NCBI RefSeq assembly: GCF_002754195.1
Contig: NZ_PEEU01000001.1
Coordinates: 3,596,001-3,660,000 of the forward strand
DNA from: Flavobacterium sp. 9
GTDB lineage: Bacteria > Bacteroidota > Bacteroidia > Flavobacteriales > Flavobacteriaceae
Length of the DNA: 64,000 nucleotides
Direction of reading: 5' to 3'
The first letter of the stretch is position 1. Each line of letters begins with the position of its first letter. The notes below the pieces were generated by a model, which had not been told where the DNA came from, did not search any database, and saw only the letters and a program-made list of their open reading frames with translations. The translations under genes were made by a program, and so were the position numbers. This document shows, one piece after another, positions 41,243 to 48,471 of this stretch.

Positions 41243-41509
41243 TTATTTTCTGATATTCAATACTTTGATAATCTCACGATATCTGTTGATCTCTTTCTTT
41301 TTCAAGTAATCCAACAAAGCTCTTCTTTTACCTACTAATAGTACAAGTGAACGCTCAGTGTTGTAATCGTGACGATTTTTTTTCAAGTGTTCAGTCAAGT
41401 GTGAAATTCTGTACGTGAACAATGCAATCTGACCTTCTGCGCTTCCAGTGTTTGTTGCACCACCGTGTTGTGCGAAAATCTCTTCTTTTTTCTCTTTACT
41501 TAAATACAT
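41243..41509 (-). CDS. rpsO: 30S ribosomal protein S15
   Basis: An 88-aa primary 16S rRNA-binding protein of the small subunit platform. Family landmarks are TGSAEGQIALFTYRISHLTEHLKKN, split here by the motif HLTEHL, followed by HDYNTERSLVLLVGKRRALLDYL. The length is one residue short of the E. coli protein. A -7 element 55 nt upstream gives a leader of about 50 nt, long enough for the autoregulatory structure seen in other bacteria, though none is demonstrated here. Confidence 0.97.
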   Translation of the reverse strand: MYLSKEKKEEIFAQHGGATNTGSAEGQIALFTYRISHLTEHLKKNRHDYNTERSLVLLVGKRRALLDYLKKKEINRYREIIKVLNIRK

Positions 41510-41563
41510 TCCAATATTATTTAATGATTTTTATGTATGTCATACAACTTTTGTAAGACGGTG

Positions 41564-41571
41564 CAAAAATA
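41564..41571 (-). promoter_or_regulatory. -7 promoter element for rpsO
   Basis: Minus-strand TATTTTTG matches TAnnTTTG, 54 nt before the rpsO start codon. Confidence 0.55.
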
Positions 41572-41674
41572 ATACTTTTTTTTCGAAAAAATAAATTTAA
41601 AGATTGAAAAAGTTAAAGATTTAGCAATTAAGGCTAAAAAACTTCCTTATATCAATGTTTAAGGGTGCTATTTT

Positions 41675-42130
41675 TTAGAATAATTTAGCAACTTCCTGAT
41701 TTACAAATTCTAAAAATCTTTCGTCAGCTTCTGTAAAAGGATCAATTACGTGACTATCAATGTCGATTTGACCAATATTTACTCCGTTCACAAACAATGG
41801 AACCACAATTTCAGATTTCACAGTAAAACTACACGCAATATAATTGTCCTGAGCAGCGACGTCAGGCACCACAAAATTGGCATTGCTTTCGGCTACTTGT
41901 CCGCAAATTCCTTTTCCAAACGGAATAACAGTATGATCAGTTTCTGCGCCTACATAAGGTCCTAAATGCAAGGTTTTGTTTTCGTGATTGGCAAAATAAA
42001 AACCAACCCAGTTATAATATTCTACATTTGCATTTAATAGTTGGCAAATGGCTAATAATTTTTCGTCTCTAAGAGTATTAGTATCAGCTACAATTGCGCT
42101 TATTTTTGGTTGTAATTCTTGAAATGTCAT
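41675..42130 (-). CDS. GAF-domain protein, free methionine-R-sulfoxide reductase type
   Basis: A 151-aa single-GAF protein related to fRMsr, which reduces free methionine-R-sulfoxide. Matching motifs are NWVGFYF, GKGICGQVAESNANFVVPDV (Cys76) and NYIACSFTVKSEIVVPL (Cys100). These correspond to the second and third of the three catalytic/resolving cysteines in the E. coli enzyme. The first, in a KLAC context, is replaced by LHLGPY and is missing. Activity with two cysteines is plausible since Cys100 aligns with the catalytic one, but is not certain. It is divergent from xrtF, with a promoter element for each. Confidence 0.87.
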   Translation of the reverse strand: MTFQELQPKISAIVADTNTLRDEKLLAICQLLNANVEYYNWVGFYFANHENKTLHLGPYVGAETDHTVIPFGKGICGQVAESNANFVVPDVAAQDNYIACSFTVKSEIVVPLFVNGVNIGQIDIDSHVIDPFTEADERFLEFVNQEVAKLF

Positions 42131-42147
42131 GATATAAAAATTTTATA

Positions 42148-42155
42148 CAAAAGTA
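42148..42155 (-). promoter_or_regulatory. -7 promoter element for the GAF-domain gene
   Basis: Minus-strand TACTTTTG matches TAnnTTTG, 17 nt before the GAF gene start. Confidence 0.6.
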
Positions 42156-42180
42156 TTTAAAGCTAAACTCAAAAAATACA

Positions 42181-42188
42181 TAAATTTG
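42181..42188 (+). promoter_or_regulatory. -7 promoter element for xrtF
   Basis: TAAATTTG is an exact TAnnTTTG match 14 nt before the TTG start at 42203, placing transcription start just upstream of it. Confidence 0.6.
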
Positions 42189-42202
42189 AAAAAAAAATCC
42201 AC

Positions 42203-42739
42203 TTGAGAAAATATTTAATACAGTTCAAACCCTTTCTGATTTTTATAGGTACTTTTTTTGTTACTTATATTGTACTTACCTTTATTTATAAGTGGTATTT
42301 GGATAGTTTTCAGGTAAATGATGTTGACGGAATTACAAAAATTGTAGGTCGCAATGTTGAACAATTAATGCAATTGTTTAATTGTGATATTAAAATAGAT
42401 AAAAAATTGTCGGATTCCTGGTTAGATGTTTTTTATAATAAAAAATATATGACACGAATCATTGAAGGTTGTAATGCTGTTAGTGTCGTTATTTTGTTTG
42501 TTTCGTTTGTCGTAGCCTTCTCAGGAAAATTTAAACCAACGTTTCTTTTTATCTTACTTGGAGTTCTCCTAATTCATATTGTTAACGTTATCCGAATTGC
42601 ATTATTAGTCATTCTGGCGTATAGTTTTCCGGAATATGCACATTTTTTACATGGCGTCTTTTTTCCTTTAGTTATATATGGGTTAGTATTTGCGTTATGG
42701 TTCATTTGGATAAATAAATTTTCAAAATATGCTAGATAA
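42203..42739 (+). CDS. xrtF: Exosortase family protein XrtF
   Basis: A polytopic inner-membrane transpeptidase of the Bacteroidetes XrtF type, thought to cut sorting signals of surface proteins. The catalytic Cys90 is in IIEGCNAVSVVILF and the Arg131 in IVNVIRIALLVI, followed by a His around 147-150 in EYAHFLHG. There are 5-6 membrane segments in 178 aa. The start is TTG: a promoter element ends 14 nt upstream and no in-frame ATG occurs near the N-terminal KYLIQFKPFLIF region. The associated protein gene overlaps its end by 11 nt. Confidence 0.93.
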   Translation: MRKYLIQFKPFLIFIGTFFVTYIVLTFIYKWYLDSFQVNDVDGITKIVGRNVEQLMQLFNCDIKIDKKLSDSWLDVFYNKKYMTRIIEGCNAVSVVILFVSFVVAFSGKFKPTFLFILLGVLLIHIVNVIRIALLVILAYSFPEYAHFLHGVFFPLVIYGLVFALWFIWINKFSKYAR

Positions 42740-43175
42740 TTTAAAGGAACACAAATTAAAAATCCTGGTTTCGATTCTGGTTGTGTTTTGTTTTGGAGTT
42801 ATCAGAGCTTTTGAAGATCAATTGTTTTATGATCCTTTTTTGAATTACTTTAAAGAAGAATTTAAAAATTTGCCCTTTCCTGAAGTTGATTCTTTTAAGC
42901 TTTTTATAGGGCTTTTTCTGCGATATATTCTAAATAGTATTTTGTCTTTAATACTAATCTACACATTGTTTCAGGATGTCGAAATTCTGGAATTCAGTAC
43001 CTATATGTATGGTTTTTTTCTGGTACTTCTTTTTGTAATGTTCTTTGTGATTGTCGAATATTTTCCAAATGCAAACTGGCTTCTTTTTTATGTAAGACGA
43101 TTTATAATTCAGCCAATATTTGTATTGTTATTTATTCCAGCATTTTACTATCAGCAGCAAAATCTTAAAAAATAA
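42729..43175 (+). CDS. Exosortase F system-associated protein
   Basis: A 148-aa membrane protein with about four hydrophobic segments, encoded directly after xrtF with an 11-nt overlap. This matches the dedicated partner family found beside XrtF in Flavobacteriia. Recognisable parts are RAFEDQLFYDPFLNYFK near the N-terminus and FYVRRFIIQPIFVLLFIPAF at the end. Its precise role is unknown; co-occurrence with the transpeptidase suggests it is part of the same sorting complex. Confidence 0.9.
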   Translation: MLDNLKEHKLKILVSILVVFCFGVIRAFEDQLFYDPFLNYFKEEFKNLPFPEVDSFKLFIGLFLRYILNSILSLILIYTLFQDVEILEFSTYMYGFFLVLLFVMFFVIVEYFPNANWLLFYVRRFIIQPIFVLLFIPAFYYQQQNLKK

Positions 43176-43209
43176 CATTTCATTAAATCTTTTTTCAGTC
43201 TTTTTTAGG

Positions 43210-43217
43210 TAGTTTTG
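43210..43217 (+). promoter_or_regulatory. -7 promoter element for the HYC_CC_PP gene
   Basis: TAGTTTTG matches TAnnTTTG and ends 4 nt before ATG 43222, so the mRNA is predicted to start at or very near the start codon. Confidence 0.6.
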
Positions 43218-43221
43218 CAGT

Positions 43222-43620
43222 ATGAATGTAAAAAAGTGCACAGGATTATTCTTAGCTTTCCTATTGTTGGTTTCCAACATCGGGTTTGCTTTTGATGTGC
43301 ATTATTGCGGAGGCGAAATAGCTTCTGTTTCATTAAATACTACAGCTTCTGCTTCTCCTGAGAAGAAATGTTGTGGAGATTATGAAAAGAAATCATCTTG
43401 TTGTAAAGACAAAGTAGTCCATTTCGAAAAAAAATCGGATAATGCTACTTTTAAGATTTTCTTTTTTCAATTAGCTTTTCCAGCGGTAATTCAAGAATAT
43501 AAACCAATTGTTTTTGTATCAATTCCAAATTTCAAAAACAATCAGATTACTTCGTATTATTCTGATGCGAATGCGCCGCCGTTATTTAAATTATACAATC
43601 AATACATTTTTTATTCCTGA
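43222..43620 (+). CDS. HYC_CC_PP family cysteine-rich protein
   Basis: A 132-aa exported protein with signal peptide (MNVKKCTGLFLAFLLLVSNI). It carries the features that name the family: FDVHYCGGE (HYC), KKCCGD and SSCCKDK (CC pairs), and NAPPLFKLYNQYIF (PP) near the C-terminus. Members occur in Bacteroidetes beside TonB receptors and heavy-metal-associated proteins, as here. The cysteine pairs suggest metal binding, likely copper; the biochemical role is unproven. It starts a co-directional trio with the receptor at 43736 and the HMA protein at 45772. Confidence 0.9.
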   Translation: MNVKKCTGLFLAFLLLVSNIGFAFDVHYCGGEIASVSLNTTASASPEKKCCGDYEKKSSCCKDKVVHFEKKSDNATFKIFFFQLAFPAVIQEYKPIVFVSIPNFKNNQITSYYSDANAPPLFKLYNQYIFYS

Positions 43621-43735
43621 TTTTAATGTTTAGAATCAAGCCGTTTATTGGCTTGTACTATACTGTTTAGTTATTTTTCATTTAAGGAGAATTTCTATAA
43701 AACAGTTTTTCTAATTAACATTAAAATCATTTTTT

Positions 43736-45742
43736 ATGCAAAAAAATATCATGCTTTTTTGTATGATTTTATTTTCTATTTCTGCTTTTTCACAAGAAGA
43801 TTTAGAGGAAGTTAAAATCACAAAGAAGCAAAAAGGAATAAAAAAATCCTATACACTTACCTCAAATACATCCGTAATTACAAGTAAAGAATTGCTTAAA
43901 GCGGCATGTTGTAATTTGGCCGAAAGTTTCGAAACAAATCCGTCAATCGATGTCAATTTTTCTGATGCTTTGACAGGAACGAAGCAAATAAAAATGTTGG
44001 GACTTACAAGTCCGTATCTAATGATTACTGAAGAGAATATTCCTTCGGTTCGTGGAGCTTCTCAAGCTTATGGATTGTCATTTACTCCCGGAACCTGGAT
44101 CGAAAGTGTTCAGATTACTAAAGGAGCCGGAAGTGTAATCAATGGCTACGAAAGTATTTCAGGCCAAATAAATACTGAGCTTTTAAAACCATTAAATGAC
44201 ATTCCGTTCTTTTTGAATGTTTATGGTTCTACCGATGCCAGGTTTGAAGTAAATACACATTTCAATAAAAAGTTATCTGATAAATGGGCGACAAGTTTGT
44301 TTGTTCATGGAAATGCCCGTGTCGCAAAAAACGATATGAATAATGATGGTTTTCTGGATAATCCTTTAGGAAAACAAATCAACGTTTTAAACCGTTATCA
44401 ATATTATGATGCCGAAAGTGGTTTGGTGAGTTTTATCAATTTCAGATATATGAATGATAAAAAACAAACCGGAGAAGTTGACTTTGATAAAGACAGAGAT
44501 CGCGGAACAACTAATCATTGGGGTTCAGAAATCAATACAGAAAGGTTTGATGTTTCGACAAAAATTGGATACGTTTTTAAAGATATGCCGTATCAAAGTA
44601 TCGGTTTTCAGAACGCTTTTAATAGTCATAATCAAAACTCTTATTTTGGATTGAATTTGTATGACATTAAGCAAAATAGTTTTTATTCGAATTTAATTTT
44701 CAATTCGATTATAAATAATACGAAGCATAAGTTCTCGACAGGTTTGAATTTTACGTATGACCAATATCAGGAATTTGTGAACGTAACTGATTATAGTCGA
44801 ATTGATAATTCAGTTGGAGCGTTCTTTGAATATACATATGATAATACAGATAACTTTAGCTTAATTCTTGGAGGACGAGTTGATAATCATAATCGTTTAG
44901 GATTTTTTGTTACACCGCGTTTACATATGAGATACAATCCTTGGAAAGATGGAGTTATCCGATTTTCTGCGGGAAGAGGAAAACGTTCGGCTAATATTTT
45001 TGCTGAGAATCAACAGCTTTTTGCAAGTTCCAGAACATTTTCTATTTTAGATAATAGCGGAAAAATTTATGGACTAAATCCTGAGATTGCCTGGAATTAC
45101 GGCGTTAGTTTTTCTCAGAAATTTAAAATTTTCAATAAAAATGCCGAAGCAGGATTTGATTTCTACAGAACCGATTTCCAAAATCAGGCCGTTGTAGATT
45201 TAATGCAAAGTCCACAAGAAGTTTTGTTTTATAATCTAAAAGGAAGTTCATTTGCGAATAGTTTTCAGTTTGAATTCAATTATGAGTTGATTCATAATTT
45301 AAATTTGAGAACAGCTTATAAATATTATGATATTCAAACCGATTATTTAAGAGGAACTTTTCAGCGTCCGTTGCAGGCAAAACATCGTTTTTTAGGGAAT
45401 CTGGAATACGAAACTCAGTTGAACAATGGGAAACAATGGAAGTTTGATTATACCTTTAATTGGTCAGGAAAGCAACAATTACCTTATACGGCATCAAATC
45501 CTGTAGAAGATCAGTTTCCGGATTTTTCGCCATCATATGCTGTTATGAATATGCAGGTTACAAGAGTAATTTCGCTTGTTTTTGAAGTATATGTTGGAGG
45601 AGAAAATATTGGAAATTACAAACAACAGAAAGCAATTTTGGGTGCCGAAGATCCATTTGGACCTAATTTTGATGCTTCTGTAGCATATGCGCCAATTTTT
45701 GGACAAATGTATTACGCAGGATTACGATTTAAAATAAAATAA
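43736..45742 (+). CDS. TonB-dependent receptor, metal-handling type
   Basis: A 668-aa outer-membrane receptor (signal MQKNIMLFCMILFSISAFSQ). The plug spans ~35-155: SNTSVITSKELLKAACCNLAESF, split here by its adjacent cysteine pair (Cys58/59 region), then QIKMLGLTSPYLMITEENIP and GAGSVINGYESISGQINTEL. The barrel runs to the C-terminus FKIK. The CC pair in the plug is a mark of a Bacteroidetes subfamily found with HYC_CC_PP and HMA genes. It lacks an N-terminal carboxypeptidase-like domain. Copper or a copper complex is a reasonable guess for the substrate, based on context only. Confidence 0.9.
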   Translation: MQKNIMLFCMILFSISAFSQEDLEEVKITKKQKGIKKSYTLTSNTSVITSKELLKAACCNLAESFETNPSIDVNFSDALTGTKQIKMLGLTSPYLMITEENIPSVRGASQAYGLSFTPGTWIESVQITKGAGSVINGYESISGQINTELLKPLNDIPFFLNVYGSTDARFEVNTHFNKKLSDKWATSLFVHGNARVAKNDMNNDGFLDNPLGKQINVLNRYQYYDAESGLVSFINFRYMNDKKQTGEVDFDKDRDRGTTNHWGSEINTERFDVSTKIGYVFKDMPYQSIGFQNAFNSHNQNSYFGLNLYDIKQNSFYSNLIFNSIINNTKHKFSTGLNFTYDQYQEFVNVTDYSRIDNSVGAFFEYTYDNTDNFSLILGGRVDNHNRLGFFVTPRLHMRYNPWKDGVIRFSAGRGKRSANIFAENQQLFASSRTFSILDNSGKIYGLNPEIAWNYGVSFSQKFKIFNKNAEAGFDFYRTDFQNQAVVDLMQSPQEVLFYNLKGSSFANSFQFEFNYELIHNLNLRTAYKYYDIQTDYLRGTFQRPLQAKHRFLGNLEYETQLNNGKQWKFDYTFNWSGKQQLPYTASNPVEDQFPDFSPSYAVMNMQVTRVISLVFEVYVGGENIGNYKQQKAILGAEDPFGPNFDASVAYAPIFGQMYYAGLRFKIK

Positions 45743-45771
45743 TAAATTTATAAACTCTAATAATAGACAAA

Positions 45772-46116
45772 ATGAAAAATATACTTTTAATCGCATTAAT
45801 TACTTTTTTAGGATTTTCGGCACAAGCCCAAACTAAGAAAAACAAGAATTTGAAATATACTACAGAAGTAAATGGTAATTGTGAGCAATGTAAAAAACGT
45901 ATCGAAAAAGCTGCGTTTGGTGTTCCGGGAGTTAAAACGGCAAGTTGGGATATAAGTTCACATCAATTAACGGTAATTCTAAACGAAGAAAAATCGTCGC
46001 CAGCAGATTTAAACAAAGCAATTGCCAAGGTAGGGCATGATACTAAAGAAGTTAAAGCAACGGAATCTGATTATGCTAATTTGCATTCATGTTGTAAATA
46101 TGTAAGAGAAGAATAA
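45772..46116 (+). CDS. Secreted heavy-metal-associated (HMA) domain protein
   Basis: A 114-aa exported protein (signal MKNILLIALITFLGFSAQAQ) with one HMA domain. VNGNCEQCKKRIEKAAFGVPGV carries the metal-binding CxxC (split here as NCEQC), and QLTVILNEEKSSPADLNKAIAKVG completes the fold. A C-terminal HSCCKY adds another cysteine pair. It probably hands copper or a similar ion between periplasmic partners of the trio. It lies 29 nt after the receptor gene, and a terminator follows. Confidence 0.92.
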   Translation: MKNILLIALITFLGFSAQAQTKKNKNLKYTTEVNGNCEQCKKRIEKAAFGVPGVKTASWDISSHQLTVILNEEKSSPADLNKAIAKVGHDTKEVKATESDYANLHSCCKYVREE

Positions 46117-46124
46117 ACATAGAG

Positions 46125-46150
46125 AGCCCAAGTATAACTTGGGCTTTTTT
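46125..46150 (+). terminator. Terminator of the metal-handling operon
   Basis: AGCCCAAGT, loop ATA and ACTTGGGCT form a 9-bp stem followed by a T run. Confidence 0.9.
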
Positions 46151-46245
46151 AATAGTTAATTTATCTTTAAAATACCGTATTTTATTGTGGTTAAAGTAAA
46201 TTATTGTTACTTTCACGAACTTATAAATGTAACCAACCTCATTTT

Positions 46246-46926
46246 ATGAATAATTTTGATTGGACTCAATTAGTCAACCCTGAATTTTATATTACCTTAA
46301 GTATTGGCGGTTTTCAAATTGGTTTATATATTGTTTTGTTTATCGTTTTTGCCGAAACAGGACTTTTTGCAGGTTTTTTTCTACCGGGAGATAGTTTGCT
46401 TTTTTTGGCAGGTATTTATAGTCGTGATTTAATTGAAAATGTAATACACATTCCAGGTGATTTTATTAATGTATTCTTGCTTTCGTTTCTGGTTGCAGTT
46501 ATGGGAGTTTTAGGAAATATGACAGGTTACTGGTTCGGAGCCAAAAGTGGTTACTATCTATTTAAAAAAGAAGATACTTTCTGGTTTAAAAAGAAATACC
46601 TGTTGCAGTCGAAAGATTTCTTTGAAAAATATGGTGGAAAAGCAATTATTTACGCGCGTTTCTTGCCAATCTTCAGAACTTTTGCGCCAATCATCGCAGG
46701 AATAGTTTCTATGGATAAAAAGAAGTTTATGTTCTTCAATATATTAAGTTCTTTTTTATGGTCTTTTATATTGATCTTTTCAGGACATTATTTATATGGT
46801 GTGTTCTTGAAGCAAGGAATAGATTTAAAAGAACATATAGAATATATTATTGTAATTATTATAATTATATCTACATTTCCGGTTCTTCTTAAGCTTATGA
46901 AGAAAAGACCAAGTGAAAATGTATAA
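46246..46926 (+). CDS. DedA-family membrane protein
   Basis: A 226-aa inner-membrane protein of the DedA superfamily, linked to undecaprenyl-phosphate or phospholipid flipping. Conserved motifs are FAETGLFAGFFLPGDSLLFLAG in the first half (broken by FFLPGD) and YARFLPIFRTFAPIIAGIVSM with the essential Arg and Pro residues. Five or six hydrophobic segments are visible. ATG 46246 (MNNFDWTQL) is preferred over 46204, as the added residues have no family similarity. Single-gene unit with its own terminator. Confidence 0.92.
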   Translation: MNNFDWTQLVNPEFYITLSIGGFQIGLYIVLFIVFAETGLFAGFFLPGDSLLFLAGIYSRDLIENVIHIPGDFINVFLLSFLVAVMGVLGNMTGYWFGAKSGYYLFKKEDTFWFKKKYLLQSKDFFEKYGGKAIIYARFLPIFRTFAPIIAGIVSMDKKKFMFFNILSSFLWSFILIFSGHYLYGVFLKQGIDLKEHIEYIIVIIIIISTFPVLLKLMKKRPSENV

Positions 46927-46944
46927 TTAATAAAATAAAGTATA

Positions 46945-46978
46945 AAAAAAGTCCGAAGTTTAATCTTCGGACTTTTTT
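46945..46978. terminator. Strong terminator after the DedA gene
   Basis: AAAAAAAGTCCGAAG and CTTCGGACTTTTTTT form a 15-bp stem with a 6-nt loop, usable in both directions. Confidence 0.92.
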
Positions 46979-47041
46979 TATATTTGAATTCTGTATGATT
47001 TTAAACGCTGCGAAATGATATGCTTTTATTATCATTCGTTA

Positions 47042-47061
47042 CCCAAGGTTGAAACCTTGGG
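47042..47061. repeat. Short perfect palindrome CCCAAGGTTGAAACCTTGGG
   Basis: A 9-bp stem with a 2-nt loop, followed by CTATG. It is the clearest element in the 243-nt gap between the DedA terminator and rodA. A looser inverted pair, AAGTTGCT / AGCAACTT, lies at about 47094-47135. It looks like a REP-type interspersed repeat rather than a terminator, as no T run follows. Confidence 0.65.
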
Positions 47062-47221
47062 CTATGTTTGTGTAATTTATTATTCTTTAAACGAAGTTGC
47101 TGTGCTTTTAAGGGGGTAATAAAAGCAACTTTAAAATACTGAAATTTCTGTTTTTAAAATGTAGCTTTTTTAAGCTTGGAATTTGGAATTTCAGATATTG
47201 GAATTTAACTTTTTCAAAAGT

Positions 47222-48457
47222 TTACCATTCATTTACTTTATTGGCATCCATTTTTAAGAAGATAAACAGTAAAATCGTGAATCCCCAAAGTCCGGAACCT
47301 CCATAAGAAAAGAAGGGCAGAGGAACTCCAATTGTTGGGAAAATTCCAATAACCATTGCGATATTTACAAAAAAGTGGGTAAATAGAATTCCAGCTACAC
47401 AGTAACCGTAAACCCTGCTGAATTTTGTTTTTTGTCTTTCGGCAAGATAAATTACTCTTAAAAATAAACCAACAAAAAGCGCAATTACAACTAATGAACC
47501 AACAAAACCCCATTCTTCTCCAACCGTGGTAAAGATGTAATCTGTATGTTGTTCAGGAACGAATCCTCCTTTGGTTTGTGTTCCTTCTAAGAAACCTTTT
47601 CCGATCCAGCCTCCTGATCCAATTGCAATTTCCGATTGATTGGTATTATATCCAATACCTTTCATGTCAACACTTTTTCCAAGTAAAATATTGAAACGAT
47701 CGCGGTGGTGTTGTTTAAAGATATGATCAAAAACATAATCTACAGATAGTACAAAAGCCGAAATAATAGCTAGTAAAATACCGCTTAGAAGAATGTTTCG
47801 ATCGACAACTCTGCCTTTAAAATGTATGATTGCCAATACTCCAAAAGCGATTAAAATAACGGCATAAGGTTCTAAAACGAGTGTTAATACGAATAAAAGA
47901 ATAGTAATAAAACCAGTCCAAACGTACCAAGATGGTAGTCCTTCTCTATATAATACAACGATAAATATACTATAGATCAAAGCACTTCCCGGATCGGGCT
48001 GAGGTAAAATCAATAATACGGGCAAAAACACAATCGCCAATGCCTGAATTTGCCTGTTTGTTTCTTTTAGATTGATCTGAGTATCACTTAAATATTTGGC
48101 TAATGCCAATGATGTAGCGGCTTTTGCAAATTCAGAAGGTTGTAATGTAAAGCTTCCAATAGCATACCAGCATCTTTGACCGGCAATAGTTTTTCCAAAC
48201 AAGAACAATCCGGCTAGAGATAATAAAGCAACTCCAAAAATTATACTGGCGTATTTTTCATAAAATTTTCCGTCAACAAAAAGCACGACAAAAATCAAAG
48301 GAATAGTACAACCAATAAAAATTAATTGTTTTTGATAAGTTCCTTCAGTCGATAATAGTGATGATGAATAAATATTTAGCCACCCTAATGTCACCAAGGC
48401 AATGTAGATAAAAACGCTTATCCAGTCCAGGTTATTTTTTACACTTTGATTTTTCAT
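47222..48457 (-). CDS. rodA: Rod-shape-determining peptidoglycan polymerase RodA
   Basis: SEDS-family glycosyltransferase that builds side-wall peptidoglycan with PBP2. About ten membrane segments in 411 aa. Conserved segments include RCWYAIGSFTLQPSEFAKAA, the QPDPGSALIY loop with its catalytic-region Asp, EQHTDYIFTTVGEEWGFVG, and GVPLPFFSYGGSGLWG. The gene is last of the mreB-mreC-mreD-mrdA-rodA series and begins 14 nt after mrdA. Confidence 0.96.
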   Translation of the reverse strand: MKNQSVKNNLDWISVFIYIALVTLGWLNIYSSSLLSTEGTYQKQLIFIGCTIPLIFVVLFVDGKFYEKYASIIFGVALLSLAGLFLFGKTIAGQRCWYAIGSFTLQPSEFAKAATSLALAKYLSDTQINLKETNRQIQALAIVFLPVLLILPQPDPGSALIYSIFIVVLYREGLPSWYVWTGFITILLFVLTLVLEPYAVILIAFGVLAIIHFKGRVVDRNILLSGILLAIISAFVLSVDYVFDHIFKQHHRDRFNILLGKSVDMKGIGYNTNQSEIAIGSGGWIGKGFLEGTQTKGGFVPEQHTDYIFTTVGEEWGFVGSLVVIALFVGLFLRVIYLAERQKTKFSRVYGYCVAGILFTHFFVNIAMVIGIFPTIGVPLPFFSYGGSGLWGFTILLFIFLKMDANKVNEW

Positions 48458-48471
48458 TTGAAATAATCTTG

